Shown here: in pieces, positions 26,701 to 33,567 of the stretch
How positions within the stretch are numbered: the stretch's first letter is position 1
How the letters are laid out: each line of letters opens with the position of its first letter
NCBI GenBank assembly: GCA_002423185.1
Contig: DIUX01000001.1
Coordinates: 640,050-704,049 of the forward strand
From: Micavibrio sp. UBA6147
GTDB taxonomy: Bacteria; Pseudomonadota; Alphaproteobacteria; Micavibrionales; UBA1664
Reading direction: 5' to 3'
DNA: 64,000 nt
Program-made: the position numbers and the translations under genes
Notes under the pieces: generated by a model
Database searches by the model: none
The model's input: only the letters and a program-made list of their open reading frames with translations
Told to the model about the DNA's origin: nothing

Positions 26701-26732
26701 TGTGCGCCAATCTGGGTTCTGTGTAGATGGTG

Positions 26733-26757
26733 ACCCCCCTGTTAGACGTTCGGGGGT
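26733..26757. repeat. Hairpin in the rep leader
   Basis: ACCCCC (26733-26738) and GGGGGT (26752-26757) form a 6-bp stem with a 13-nt loop, 33 bp before the rep ATG. It could control rep translation or be part of a nicking site. Confidence 0.45.
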
Positions 26758-26773
26758 TTCGAGCGAAGGGAAT

Positions 26774-26805
26774 AAAAAAAGCCCTGCCGCGCATGGCGGC
26801 AAGGC
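26774..26805 (-). terminator. Strong terminator between the early operon and rep
   Basis: On the minus strand, GCCTTGCCGC and GCGGCAGGGC form a 10-bp stem (one wobble pair) with a 5-nt loop, followed by seven T. It lies directly after the 51-aa gene and would end the early leftward transcript, so rep needs its own promoter in 26701-26773 or readthrough. Confidence 0.85.
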
Positions 26806-26808
26806 TGG

Positions 26809-26964
26809 TTATGTTAATTGTTTTCTGCGTTGTTGTGTTTTTTGCCAATCTTTCCACGCAAGAGACGCAGCGAAAAAAGGCGCAAAGAACAAAATAACGC
26901 AAAACAAAATGCCATAAAAAGCAAAAACAAACTCGAAAAGAGTCATAAGAAAATGCTGCTCCAT
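26809..26964 (-). CDS. Small TM protein, 51 aa
   Basis: The ATG overlaps the end of the DUF736-like gene (TAGATG), and the frame runs to TAA just before the terminator. The product starts MEQHFLMTLFEFVFAFYGIL, with a long Phe-rich TM region to about residue 36 and a basic tail (WKDWQKTQQRRKQLT). Last gene of the early operon. Function unknown. Confidence 0.5.
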   Translation of the reverse strand: MEQHFLMTLFEFVFAFYGILFCVILFFAPFFAASLAWKDWQKTQQRRKQLT

Positions 26965-27312
26965 CTAGGCAGCTTCCTTCTTGTCTTTGCTGTGGCGTAT
27001 GGTGTAGATCCCGCTGCCGCTGGCCGTTTCGCCGGCGATCATAGCCTGAACGCCGTCAAACAGCTCCGGAACCTCAAGCGAGAGCGAGAAAAAGCGGCCA
27101 TATTCGGCATGCTGGCCTTGCCATGCCACACCAGCGAAAAAGCCTTTTCCGTGCTTTCCACGGGCAACAATGTTGTGGGTTGGGCTTTTTTCGTCTTTCC
27201 GCTTTTCAATAGCATCAAGTTTAAAATCAAGATCGATCAGATAACTGCGAACATGGCCTTTGTACTCAATATGGCCTTGATCGTTTTTATGGGCGGTGAG
27301 TTCTCCAAGCAT
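26965..27312 (-). CDS. DUF736-like protein
   Basis: 115 aa from the ATG at 27312, after AAAGGAAA; an ATG at 27375 has GGAGG very close and could add 21 residues. The pattern MLGELTAHKNDQGHIEYKGH, then GFFAGVAWQG and YFSLSLEVPEL-like text (actual RFFSLSLEVPEL) resembles the small beta-rich DUF736 proteins of alphaproteobacterial plasmids and mobile elements. Their role is unknown; an ssDNA-binding or replication accessory function would suit the position ahead of rep, but this is speculation. Confidence 0.55.
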   Translation of the reverse strand: MLGELTAHKNDQGHIEYKGHVRSYLIDLDFKLDAIEKRKDEKSPTHNIVARGKHGKGFFAGVAWQGQHAEYGRFFSLSLEVPELFDGVQAMIAGETASGSGIYTIRHSKDKKEAA

Positions 27313-27399
27313 TGGATTTCCTTTGTGTGGTTGTTTTTGTGATGAAGGGGCAAGAGTTGCGCCCTTGGCTGGCATGTCCTCCGGACGGGGGACGTTCGC

Positions 27400-27491
27400 T
27401 TTTAGCGAAGCTCCGCTTCGAGAGCTTGGGGAAAGGCCGTAGCCCCTCCCCGCGCTTCGCTAAAATCTCGCCGAGTGTCCAGTTCGGCGAG
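27400..27491. repeat. Inverted-repeat cluster, candidate phage replication origin
   Basis: Two perfect inverted repeats lie in tandem: TTTTAGCGAAGC (27400-27411) with GCTTCGCTAAAA (27454-27465), and CTCGCCGA (27467-27474) with TCGGCGAG (27484-27491). A G/C-rich stretch and a minor stem (CGAAG/CTTCG) sit in the first loop. The gap 27313-27498 between genes is otherwise empty. Structured, non-coding DNA in a Rep_trans element is a good origin or packaging-signal candidate. Confidence 0.5.
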
Positions 27492-27498
27492 CAAAACT

Positions 27499-27660
27499 TT
27501 ATTGGGTGATTTCCTCGACAGTCGCGCCGGATGAAACGTCATGATTGGCGACAATCCACGCTTCCGCATCGAGCTGTGACGGAAACGGCCCGACCTTGCC
27601 CAGAGCGGTGGTCAGGACGTAAAAACGGTTCGGGTCAATAAATTGTGATGGTTCGGTCAT
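27499..27660 (-). CDS. Small soluble protein, 53 aa
   Basis: Begins MTEPSQFIDPNRFYVLTTAL and ends DVSSGATVEEITQ. A GAGAGG ribosome site precedes the ATG, which overlaps the previous stop as ATGA. No TM helix. First soluble product of the early leftward operon; function unknown. Confidence 0.5.
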   Translation of the reverse strand: MTEPSQFIDPNRFYVLTTALGKVGPFPSQLDAEAWIVANHDVSSGATVEEITQ

Positions 27661-27758
27661 TTTTTACCTCTCTTTTTGGTTGAACGGCCTTCGCGCCCAA
27701 GGCCATATCCAGCCAAAAGCGCGAGAACGATTAAAATTTGTGTGACGATTGGGGACAT
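27657..27758 (-). CDS. Small TM protein, 33 aa
   Basis: Reads MSPIVTQILIVLALLAGYGL and ends in the basic tail REGRSTKKRGKK. The stop overlaps the next start by 4 nt. It is the first leftward gene from the divergent promoter region. The short TM-plus-basic layout resembles small phage membrane or coat peptides, but 33 aa is too little for assignment. Confidence 0.45.
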   Translation of the reverse strand: MSPIVTQILIVLALLAGYGLGREGRSTKKRGKK

Positions 27759-27762
27759 TTTC

Positions 27763-27850
27763 TTGTTCAGTTAAATCTAAATCATTCAGTCAAGGCTGAA
27801 CAAACATTTGACTCCTGTCAAGTCACAATGTTCTATTGTTCCTGAACATT
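27763..27850. promoter_or_regulatory. Divergent promoter region with repeated GTTC/GAAC operators
   Basis: Symmetric elements fill the gap between the early operon and the regulator gene: TTGTTCAG (27763-27770) with CTGAACAA (27796-27803), the near-palindrome TGTTCCTGAACA (27837-27848), and AATGTTC (27827-27833) with GAACATT (27844-27850). They share a TGTTC core, so one dimeric repressor probably binds several sites and controls both directions. Confidence 0.6.
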
Positions 27851-27871
27851 TTAAATTAAGGAAAATAATCC

Positions 27872-28348
27872 ATGCGTGACATAGATTTTTATTTGGACAA
27901 AGCCAAGGAAAATGCTGGGATTAAGTATGATGCCGGCCTAGCCAGCCTATTGGGGATATCTCGCTCATACATTACGCATTTTCGAAAAGGCATAGATACG
28001 CCAGCCCCCGCGCTGATGCTACACATCGCAGATGTCGCCGGCATAGACCGCGATCTTGCCTTAATGGATTTAAATATCTGGAATTCACAAGGCGATGTTC
28101 AAAAAGCGTATATTTGTTTAGCAAAGCGTATACAGCATTTTATGCTAATTTTATGTGTTTCCCTGTGCGCTATGTTTTCTATGCCCGCCAAGGCTTCTGA
28201 AGCAAGTCAAAGCCTTAACGCTGCATTTTATGAAAATATATATTATCACTTTTATATAGCGTATACGTGCAATCTCTTATTCCAAGATTCTTATTCCAGA
28301 CAAAATTTCAAAATCAACGCTTATGCTGCGCGTGTTGTGCTGTGCTGA
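27872..28348 (+). CDS. Phage regulator, XRE-like HTH (DUF3693-like), 3' end replaced by host DNA
   Basis: 158 aa as integrated. An HTH spans about residues 19-50 (GLASLLGISRSYITHFRKGI); a hydrophobic segment follows at 90-105 (FMLILCVSLCAMFS). HTH plus C-terminal hydrophobic segment resembles DUF3693 proteins of filamentous and related phages. The attachment repeat starts at codon 122, so the last 37 codons are host sequence and overlap the convergent host gene by 35 bp. In the phage circle the frame would instead read on for 35 codons into 17881-17988. AAGGA precedes the ATG. Probable repressor of the divergent operon. Confidence 0.7.
   Translation: MRDIDFYLDKAKENAGIKYDAGLASLLGISRSYITHFRKGIDTPAPALMLHIADVAGIDRDLALMDLNIWNSQGDVQKAYICLAKRIQHFMLILCVSLCAMFSMPAKASEASQSLNAAFYENIYYHFYIAYTCNLLFQDSYSRQNFKINAYAARVVLC
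28226..28253 (-). other. attR: dif-like site, right prophage end
   Basis: Shares the 16 bp AATATATATTATCACT (28235-28250) with the left end. On the minus strand it reads AAAAGTGATAA-TATATA-TTTTCATAAAA: the XerC-type arm is close to that of attL (one base different), while the XerD-type arm is degenerate. A well-preserved XerC side and poor XerD side is what is known of attP sites of elements that exploit Xer. Confidence 0.6.
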
Positions 28349-29654
28349 TTGCGATGATGGACATCCCCGTTGCCAAGACGTGAAGATAGGGTTTCACGGA
28401 GTCTTGAATGTCTGGGTGCAGGCCGGATTTGTTTAATTGCCCAACAAGGTCTTTTTCTTTGGGATGGGCTTTGGCAGAGTTGTCGGATGCGGTGAATTTG
28501 CGCAGCGTAGCGAGATAGCCGAATAACTCGTCACACTCAATGCCGCGGGCGCCGCTCGTGGCTTGTTTGACGCTCCAATACACGCCTTGCGCCAATGGCT
28601 TTGGTGATGATTTGCGGGAAAAATACAGTGTCACAACGGGCGTAGCGGTATAGTCCCGCTCTGGCCAGACCTGCATATGCATGGGAATGGCCAAGGCACT
28701 GTCGAGCAATGCCCCATAGGATTGCGCCAATTTGTCCATTGTGTCTTTTTGGGTACAACGCGGCAAAACAGCCTCCAAGACCGACGCGCCGTGCTCGAAT
28801 GGAACGGTGCCTTTTTCGATCTGCCCGAGTACGGATGCCGCAACACTGTCCCAATCCAGCGCAACATCATCATACTGCGCATAGGATGTAAGCAACTTGC
28901 AAACACCCTCAACCGTGACGTGATGTTTGTGGGACACTTCGCCATAGCCGAGCGGTTTTGCGGCCGTCTCAAGGTAATACGCCAAATTTTCCGCCGTCGG
29001 CACACCTTGGGTGCGCAGCGCCTTCGAATACGGCATCAATAATTCATGAACCGACGCAGCCTCCCCAAAGTGACGCAGCCCATATGGCGCGCGTTCGTCT
29101 TCGCTGCGCAATATATAGGGGCTCCTTGCGACACGATCGACACCGTTTAGGATCGCGTTTTCATAGGCCTGTCTGAGCAATGGGTGCGTCTTAAAAATGC
29201 AACGCGCAATTCGCTTGGAATAGCTTGTTTCAGGCTGCGCCAATAAATTCTCGATCTCAAGTTCGCGATGGTCATAGGAAAGGCTCTGCTCGAACAATTG
29301 GATACGCGCCTGCCCTTCATCGGCCTTGCCAAAAATGTTGCCTTCTTTTTGCGGCATATTATGGGGGCTGAGCAATTCTTCATGACCAGTCAAGGCGGCT
29401 TCGACAATATCGAAACGCGCATTATTCACCAAAAGGCAGCTGTAATTCCTGCTGTGGGTCAATGTGCCGATAAACCCGCGGACAACGTGAATCAAGGTTT
29501 CCTGCGGCACGGCTTCGGCCTGCACGGCTCGCAAAATCAAAGACAGGCGAGCGCCCTGATCCAGCCCGAGAATCTCGTCTTGCTTTGTGCCGTACTCCTT
29601 TGACAATTCCCTGTATATGGCCATTCCGGCAGCCAGAGCATCAACCTTGTCCAT
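28314..29654 (-). CDS. Hypothetical protein, 446 aa
   Basis: Not recognised. Starts MDKVDALAAGMAIYRELSKE, has no signal peptide and no TM helix, and looks mostly helical. His-rich stretches occur (SHKHHVTVEG; AQHAQHKR at the C-terminus). It is the first host gene right of the prophage, convergent with the phage regulator, and its stop codon region overlaps that chimeric frame. The original host dif would have been about 65 bp past its end. Confidence 0.55.
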   Translation of the reverse strand: MDKVDALAAGMAIYRELSKEYGTKQDEILGLDQGARLSLILRAVQAEAVPQETLIHVVRGFIGTLTHSRNYSCLLVNNARFDIVEAALTGHEELLSPHNMPQKEGNIFGKADEGQARIQLFEQSLSYDHRELEIENLLAQPETSYSKRIARCIFKTHPLLRQAYENAILNGVDRVARSPYILRSEDERAPYGLRHFGEAASVHELLMPYSKALRTQGVPTAENLAYYLETAAKPLGYGEVSHKHHVTVEGVCKLLTSYAQYDDVALDWDSVAASVLGQIEKGTVPFEHGASVLEAVLPRCTQKDTMDKLAQSYGALLDSALAIPMHMQVWPERDYTATPVVTLYFSRKSSPKPLAQGVYWSVKQATSGARGIECDELFGYLATLRKFTASDNSAKAHPKEKDLVGQLNKSGLHPDIQDSVKPYLHVLATGMSIIAISTAQHAQHKR

Positions 29655-29808
29655 CGTTTTTCCTAAGAATTAATTGATTTTTTACGACCCTAACAGTCGC
29701 AAAGCTATTATGTCAACCAAAAGACATATTTTGTAGCCTTGCCACAATCAACCGCATGGAATAGCGTGATAACCGAAAAATGACCTAGAAAATAACGCGA
29801 GCAAACCC

Positions 29809-30663
29809 ATGCCCCACCACGAAAATATAGCCGCACACACAGGGGCAGACGCAAACACCCCGTCAAAAAAACACGATATTCAGGATTTGCTGCGTATTAT
29901 GGCGGCGCTTCGCGACCCCGACACAGGGTGCCCGTGGGACATAGAGCAAAATTTCAAAACCATCGCCCCCTATACGGTTGAGGAAGCCTATGAAGTTGCC
30001 GACGCCATTGACCGCGGTGAATGGGACGACCTTGGCGAAGAACTCGGCGATTTATTGCTCCAAGTCGTGTTCCACGCACAAATGGCGCGGGAACAAGCCC
30101 TGTTTGACTTTGACACGGTTGTTGACGGGATATGCCGCAAGCTCATCCACCGCCACCCCCATGTTTTTGGCGACATAACAACGCGCGATGCGAACGCCGT
30201 CGAAGACATCTGGAACGCCCAAAAAAGCAAAGAAAAATCGCATAAGAACACAAAGGCCGAAGAGCCGCTTTTGCTCGATGACATTACACGCGGCCTCCCT
30301 GCACTCATGCGCGCCCAGAAAATTCAGAAAAAAGCCATTCGCGCCAAATTTGACTGGGAAAAGCTCGACGACGTGTTTGATAAGCTCCAAGAAGAAATCG
30401 GCGAGCTCAAAGACGCCATAAAATCCGGCAAACAGCCACATATCCAAGATGAACTCGGTGACGTTCTGTTCGTATGCGGGATTTTGGGATGCTGGCTTAA
30501 AGTCGACGCGGAGCAAGCCCTGCATGATTCCAGCAATAAATTCCAGCGGCGCTTCAACCATGTTGAACGCACCACGCGCGCCAATGGCAAAACACTGCAA
30601 GACAGCACTTTGCAAGAGCTGGAATCCCTGTGGCAGGACGCGAAAAAGCAAGAAAGAAAATAA
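29809..30663 (+). CDS. mazG: Nucleoside triphosphate pyrophosphohydrolase MazG
   Basis: Hydrolyses (d)NTPs to monophosphates and PPi, limiting misincorporation and ppGpp. 284 aa with the tandem MazG architecture: an N-terminal domain with CPWDIEQNF, EEAYEVADAI and EELGDLLLQVVFHAQMA, and a second helical copy with EEIGELKDAI and DELGDVLFVCG. A short N-terminal extension of about 20 residues precedes the domain. It is an isolated rightward gene between two leftward units. Confidence 0.93.
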   Translation: MPHHENIAAHTGADANTPSKKHDIQDLLRIMAALRDPDTGCPWDIEQNFKTIAPYTVEEAYEVADAIDRGEWDDLGEELGDLLLQVVFHAQMAREQALFDFDTVVDGICRKLIHRHPHVFGDITTRDANAVEDIWNAQKSKEKSHKNTKAEEPLLLDDITRGLPALMRAQKIQKKAIRAKFDWEKLDDVFDKLQEEIGELKDAIKSGKQPHIQDELGDVLFVCGILGCWLKVDAEQALHDSSNKFQRRFNHVERTTRANGKTLQDSTLQELESLWQDAKKQERK

Positions 30664-30713
30664 AGGCTAAAGATGCGCCGAGCTATCACGGCGCCGCCCG
30701 ATTTTACTCCAGA

Positions 30714-31586
30714 TTATTTAGAGAGCTTAGCCGGCTTAATCGCGGGTTGCAGCAATTGGCGGTGCAAATCATGCCAATCTTGCTCTGTCGCCGCACATAA
30801 TATGGAGGCGTTGAGGTCGGAAGGCTGGTAATTCCGCCCGTCCCATTTTGCCGAAACGCCGCCGGCCTCGCGGACAATCAACGATCCGGCGAGATGATCC
30901 CAAGGCTTCACATGCTCGGCGATATAAAAACGCTCCTGCCCGCGCACAAGGTGCAAATATTCATGCGCCGAACACCGCAATAAATACCATTTCATGCCTT
31001 TGGCATCGGGGCCAGCAGCCAGATTAAATTGGCCTCTTGTGCCATGAGGGTTGCCGCCATTCGTGCCGCCATTGGCACCATCGCGGTCATAAACATCCTT
31101 GGCAAAGCCAATCACCGCGGACGGCTTTGTCGGCATCATGATTTTGCGGCCATCATCAAACGCCCCCTCCCCGCGCACCGCCGTCATAAAGCGGTCTTTG
31201 AGGATGTCATAAATATAGGCTTGTTCAACCTTGCCGCCACGGACAAACGACACCATGAGGCCGAAATTTTCGTCACCGGCGACAAAATTATTGGTGCCGT
31301 CAACAGGATCGACCACAAAGTAATCATCACTGGATTGTTTGAGCAAATCCAAGGTTTTGGGAACGCGGTGCACCTTTTCCTCGCCCATAAAACGAATGGA
31401 GGGGTATAACTTGCCGAAGGCTTGCTCTAAAAAAGCCTCTGCCTCAATATCCGCGAGGGTCACAAGGTCATTCGGCGATGTTTTTTCGTCAATTTCACCG
31501 CTTTTCAAATTCCGAAAGCGCGGCACGATATAGGTGCTCGCAGCCTCACGCATGAGCGCCTGTATCTTAAGGGGGTCAGGCCGCAT
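30714..31586 (-). CDS. Inositol monophosphatase family protein
   Basis: 290 aa. Metal-binding motif A is DPVDGTNNF with GEE upstream (RFMGEEKVH), and motif B is KPWDHLAGSLIVREAGG. Relatives dephosphorylate inositol phosphates, 3'-phosphoadenosine 5'-phosphate or histidinol phosphate, and I cannot choose among these. The ATG at 31586 has GGAG 8 nt upstream, while the in-frame ATG at 31601 lacks a good site. It overlaps the end of hflX by 11 nt. Confidence 0.88.
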   Translation of the reverse strand: MRPDPLKIQALMREAASTYIVPRFRNLKSGEIDEKTSPNDLVTLADIEAEAFLEQAFGKLYPSIRFMGEEKVHRVPKTLDLLKQSSDDYFVVDPVDGTNNFVAGDENFGLMVSFVRGGKVEQAYIYDILKDRFMTAVRGEGAFDDGRKIMMPTKPSAVIGFAKDVYDRDGANGGTNGGNPHGTRGQFNLAAGPDAKGMKWYLLRCSAHEYLHLVRGQERFYIAEHVKPWDHLAGSLIVREAGGVSAKWDGRNYQPSDLNASILCAATEQDWHDLHRQLLQPAIKPAKLSK

Positions 31587-33114
31587 AGTCTTCGACTCCA
31601 TAATTGAATGTCTTTCTGAATTGCTCCAACACAGATTTATCGATTTTCACCGACAAAGTCAAAAAGCTCTCATCGTCTTTTTCGTTCAGAACCTGAGCGT
31701 TCTCAAACAGCCATGCCCGCGCTTTGCCGTCCGATATAGGGATTTTGACACTCAAAATGACCCGATTGCGGGTCAAAAACGTTTCAATTTGACGCAAAAG
31801 AGCGTCAAGCCCCTCCCCTTGCGCCGCCGAAATCACCGCCATCTTGTCGTTTTTGGCGCAGCGGTTCATCAGAAATTCGCGGTCTTCTTCATCAAGGCAA
31901 TCAACCTTGTTCAAGACTTCAATAATATGCTCGCTCGCCTGCGGGTCAACGCCGAGGTCATTGAGGATAATCTCTACATCCTCTTTTTGCTGTGCGTGGT
32001 TGGGGTTTGCAATGTCTTGGACGTGCAAAATAAGATCGGCATATTCGACTTGCTCTAATGTTGAACGGAACGCGGCGACAAGCTGAGTCGGCAAATTCGA
32101 AATAAACCCGACCGTATCCGACAAAATAATCGTGAGGCCGGACGGCAAATCAACCCGCCGCATCGTGGTATCAAGCGTTGCAAACAGCAAATCCTTGACG
32201 AAAATTTCGGCCCCCGTCAGAGCATTAAACAAGGTCGATTTTCCGGCATTCGTGTACCCCACAAGCGCCACAATCGGAAACGGCACGCGTTCACGCGCAC
32301 GGCGCTGAAGGTCGCGGTTTTTTTGAAGTTGGCCAATCTCTTTTTTTATCTGGGTGATATGGTCGTCAATGATACGGCGGTCAATCTCGATCTGGGTTTC
32401 CCCCGGCCCGCCCATGAAGCCCGCCCCGCCGCGCTGGCGCTCAAGGTGAGTCCATGACCGCACAAGGCGTGAACGCTGGTAAGACAGCGCCGCAAGCTCA
32501 ACTTGCAACTTGCCCTCGCTCGTCACCGCCCGCGCGCCGAATATCTCAAGAATCAACGCCGTCCGGTCAATAACCTTCGTCTTCCAAGCACGTTCAAGGT
32601 TTCGCTGTTGAACGGGGCTGAGCGTCCCGTCGTAATAAATCACATCGACATGCTTGTCGTGCTCTTCATCCTCGTCCCATTCACGGGCGCGTTTGCGGCC
32701 TTTTCTTGGCGCGTCATCCTCTGCGTCAAACGCGTCTACATCCAAGTCGTCATCGGTGGCGGCATCTGCATCAGAAGAATCATAGTCGCCATCATAATCG
32801 CTATCATCGTCTTCACCGCCGTCCTCGTCATCTTCGGTTTCGACGCCTGAAAGACTGTCGAGAATGTCTTGAACCTTTTCAATGCCACCTTTGCTGAGCA
32901 ATGTTGCGGCACTCATTTTCGGCACGGACACCGATACAATCGCAAGGATATTCAGGCTAATCGCCTCTGCAAGGCCTGCGGCTTCTTCTTGGTGGGCGCG
33001 GCGAATGCTCTCGGTAAACGGGCCTTCGCTTTTGATCTCCGGACAAACGATGACAACCGCCTCGCGGCGGTTGTTTTGTTCACTGAAGAACGTATGATTA
33101 TCTTTATGGGTCAC
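31576..33114 (-). CDS. hflX: Ribosome-associated GTPase HflX with acidic insertion
   Basis: 512 aa. GTPase motifs: G1 GYTNAGKS, G3 DTVGF, G4 NKVD. The N-terminal HflX domain has VDVIYYDGTLSPVQQRNLE, and the glycine-rich RGGAGFMGGPGE linker is typical. HflX splits stalled or stressed ribosomes. Residues about 92-154 form an unusual Asp/Glu-rich insertion followed by a basic patch (RKGRKRAR), absent from the standard domain. The gene follows hfq, the canonical hfq-hflX pairing. Confidence 0.95.
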   Translation of the reverse strand: MTHKDNHTFFSEQNNRREAVVIVCPEIKSEGPFTESIRRAHQEEAAGLAEAISLNILAIVSVSVPKMSAATLLSKGGIEKVQDILDSLSGVETEDDEDGGEDDDSDYDGDYDSSDADAATDDDLDVDAFDAEDDAPRKGRKRAREWDEDEEHDKHVDVIYYDGTLSPVQQRNLERAWKTKVIDRTALILEIFGARAVTSEGKLQVELAALSYQRSRLVRSWTHLERQRGGAGFMGGPGETQIEIDRRIIDDHITQIKKEIGQLQKNRDLQRRARERVPFPIVALVGYTNAGKSTLFNALTGAEIFVKDLLFATLDTTMRRVDLPSGLTIILSDTVGFISNLPTQLVAAFRSTLEQVEYADLILHVQDIANPNHAQQKEDVEIILNDLGVDPQASEHIIEVLNKVDCLDEEDREFLMNRCAKNDKMAVISAAQGEGLDALLRQIETFLTRNRVILSVKIPISDGKARAWLFENAQVLNEKDDESFLTLSVKIDKSVLEQFRKTFNYGVEDYAA

Positions 33115-33165
33115 AAATAAGCCGTTTCAAAAGCAAAAGCGGATAAACAGCACGCAAAGCAAGGG

Positions 33166-33426
33166 TTATTCGCCCGCGCCTTCATCCTTGCCGCCTTCTT
33201 CTGCGTCAAATAATTTGACGGGACCGCCCGGCATGATGGTTGAAATTGCGTGTTTATAGATAAGCTGTACATGTGCATCACGACGCAACAAGACAGAGAA
33301 ATTATCGAACCAAGTTACAAAACCCTGAAGCTTAACACCGTTGACCAAGAACACCGTGACCGATACTTTTTGTTTGCGAATGGCATTCAAAAAGACGTCC
33401 TGAACGTTTTGATTTTTTTCTGACAT
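33166..33426 (-). CDS. hfq: RNA chaperone Hfq
   Basis: 86 aa with the Sm1 motif VFLVNGVKLQGFVTWFDNFS and Sm2 motif YKHAISTIMP, plus a short acidic C-terminal tail. Forms hexamers that pair small RNAs with mRNAs. Located 51 bp ahead of hflX. Confidence 0.97.
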   Translation of the reverse strand: MSEKNQNVQDVFLNAIRKQKVSVTVFLVNGVKLQGFVTWFDNFSVLLRRDAHVQLIYKHAISTIMPGGPVKLFDAEEGGKDEGAGE

Positions 33427-33567
33427 AAATCTGGTCTCACTTTATTTTTGTTTGTTTTATTATGTTGCAGTTGCAAAATACGGCAAAACATAGAGGTAAT
33501 CAAGCCACTTAGCCCCGATTTGACCGTTATATTTTTTTAATATCCTATGGAACACCTTTTTCGCGGA

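Larger units (their letters stand above)
17868..28236. mobile_element. Integrated tailless, DJR-capsid-type prophage, dif-flanked
   Basis: An element of about 10.37 kb bounded by a 16-bp direct repeat inside dif-like sites. In leftward order from the right end, its genes give small membrane proteins, a DUF736-like protein, a Rep_trans-like initiator, more small membrane proteins, a packaging-ATPase candidate, the major capsid protein candidate, further small membrane/structural proteins, a SleB-like hydrolase and an SLT transglycosylase. Two rightward regulators flank the attachment site. There is no terminase, portal, tail or integrase gene. This matches internal-membrane icosahedral viruses (FLiP, PM2 and relatives) rather than tailed or filamentous phages. 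Open frames look intact, so it may be active. Confidence 0.8.

Noticed and set aside
26818..27342. 174-aa rightward frame in the prophage early operon
   Set aside because: Opposite to the coupled 51-aa and DUF736-like genes, which have overlapping stops and starts; the rightward frame has no ribosome site.
17868..28236. Filamentous (inovirus) prophage
   Set aside because: Dif use, DUF3693-like regulator and Rep_trans resemble inoviruses, but the ATPase lacks a TM domain, there is no pIII-like gene, and there is a 339-aa capsid candidate plus two muralytic enzymes.
30052..30651. 199-aa leftward frame inside mazG
   Set aside because: Antisense shadow of mazG.
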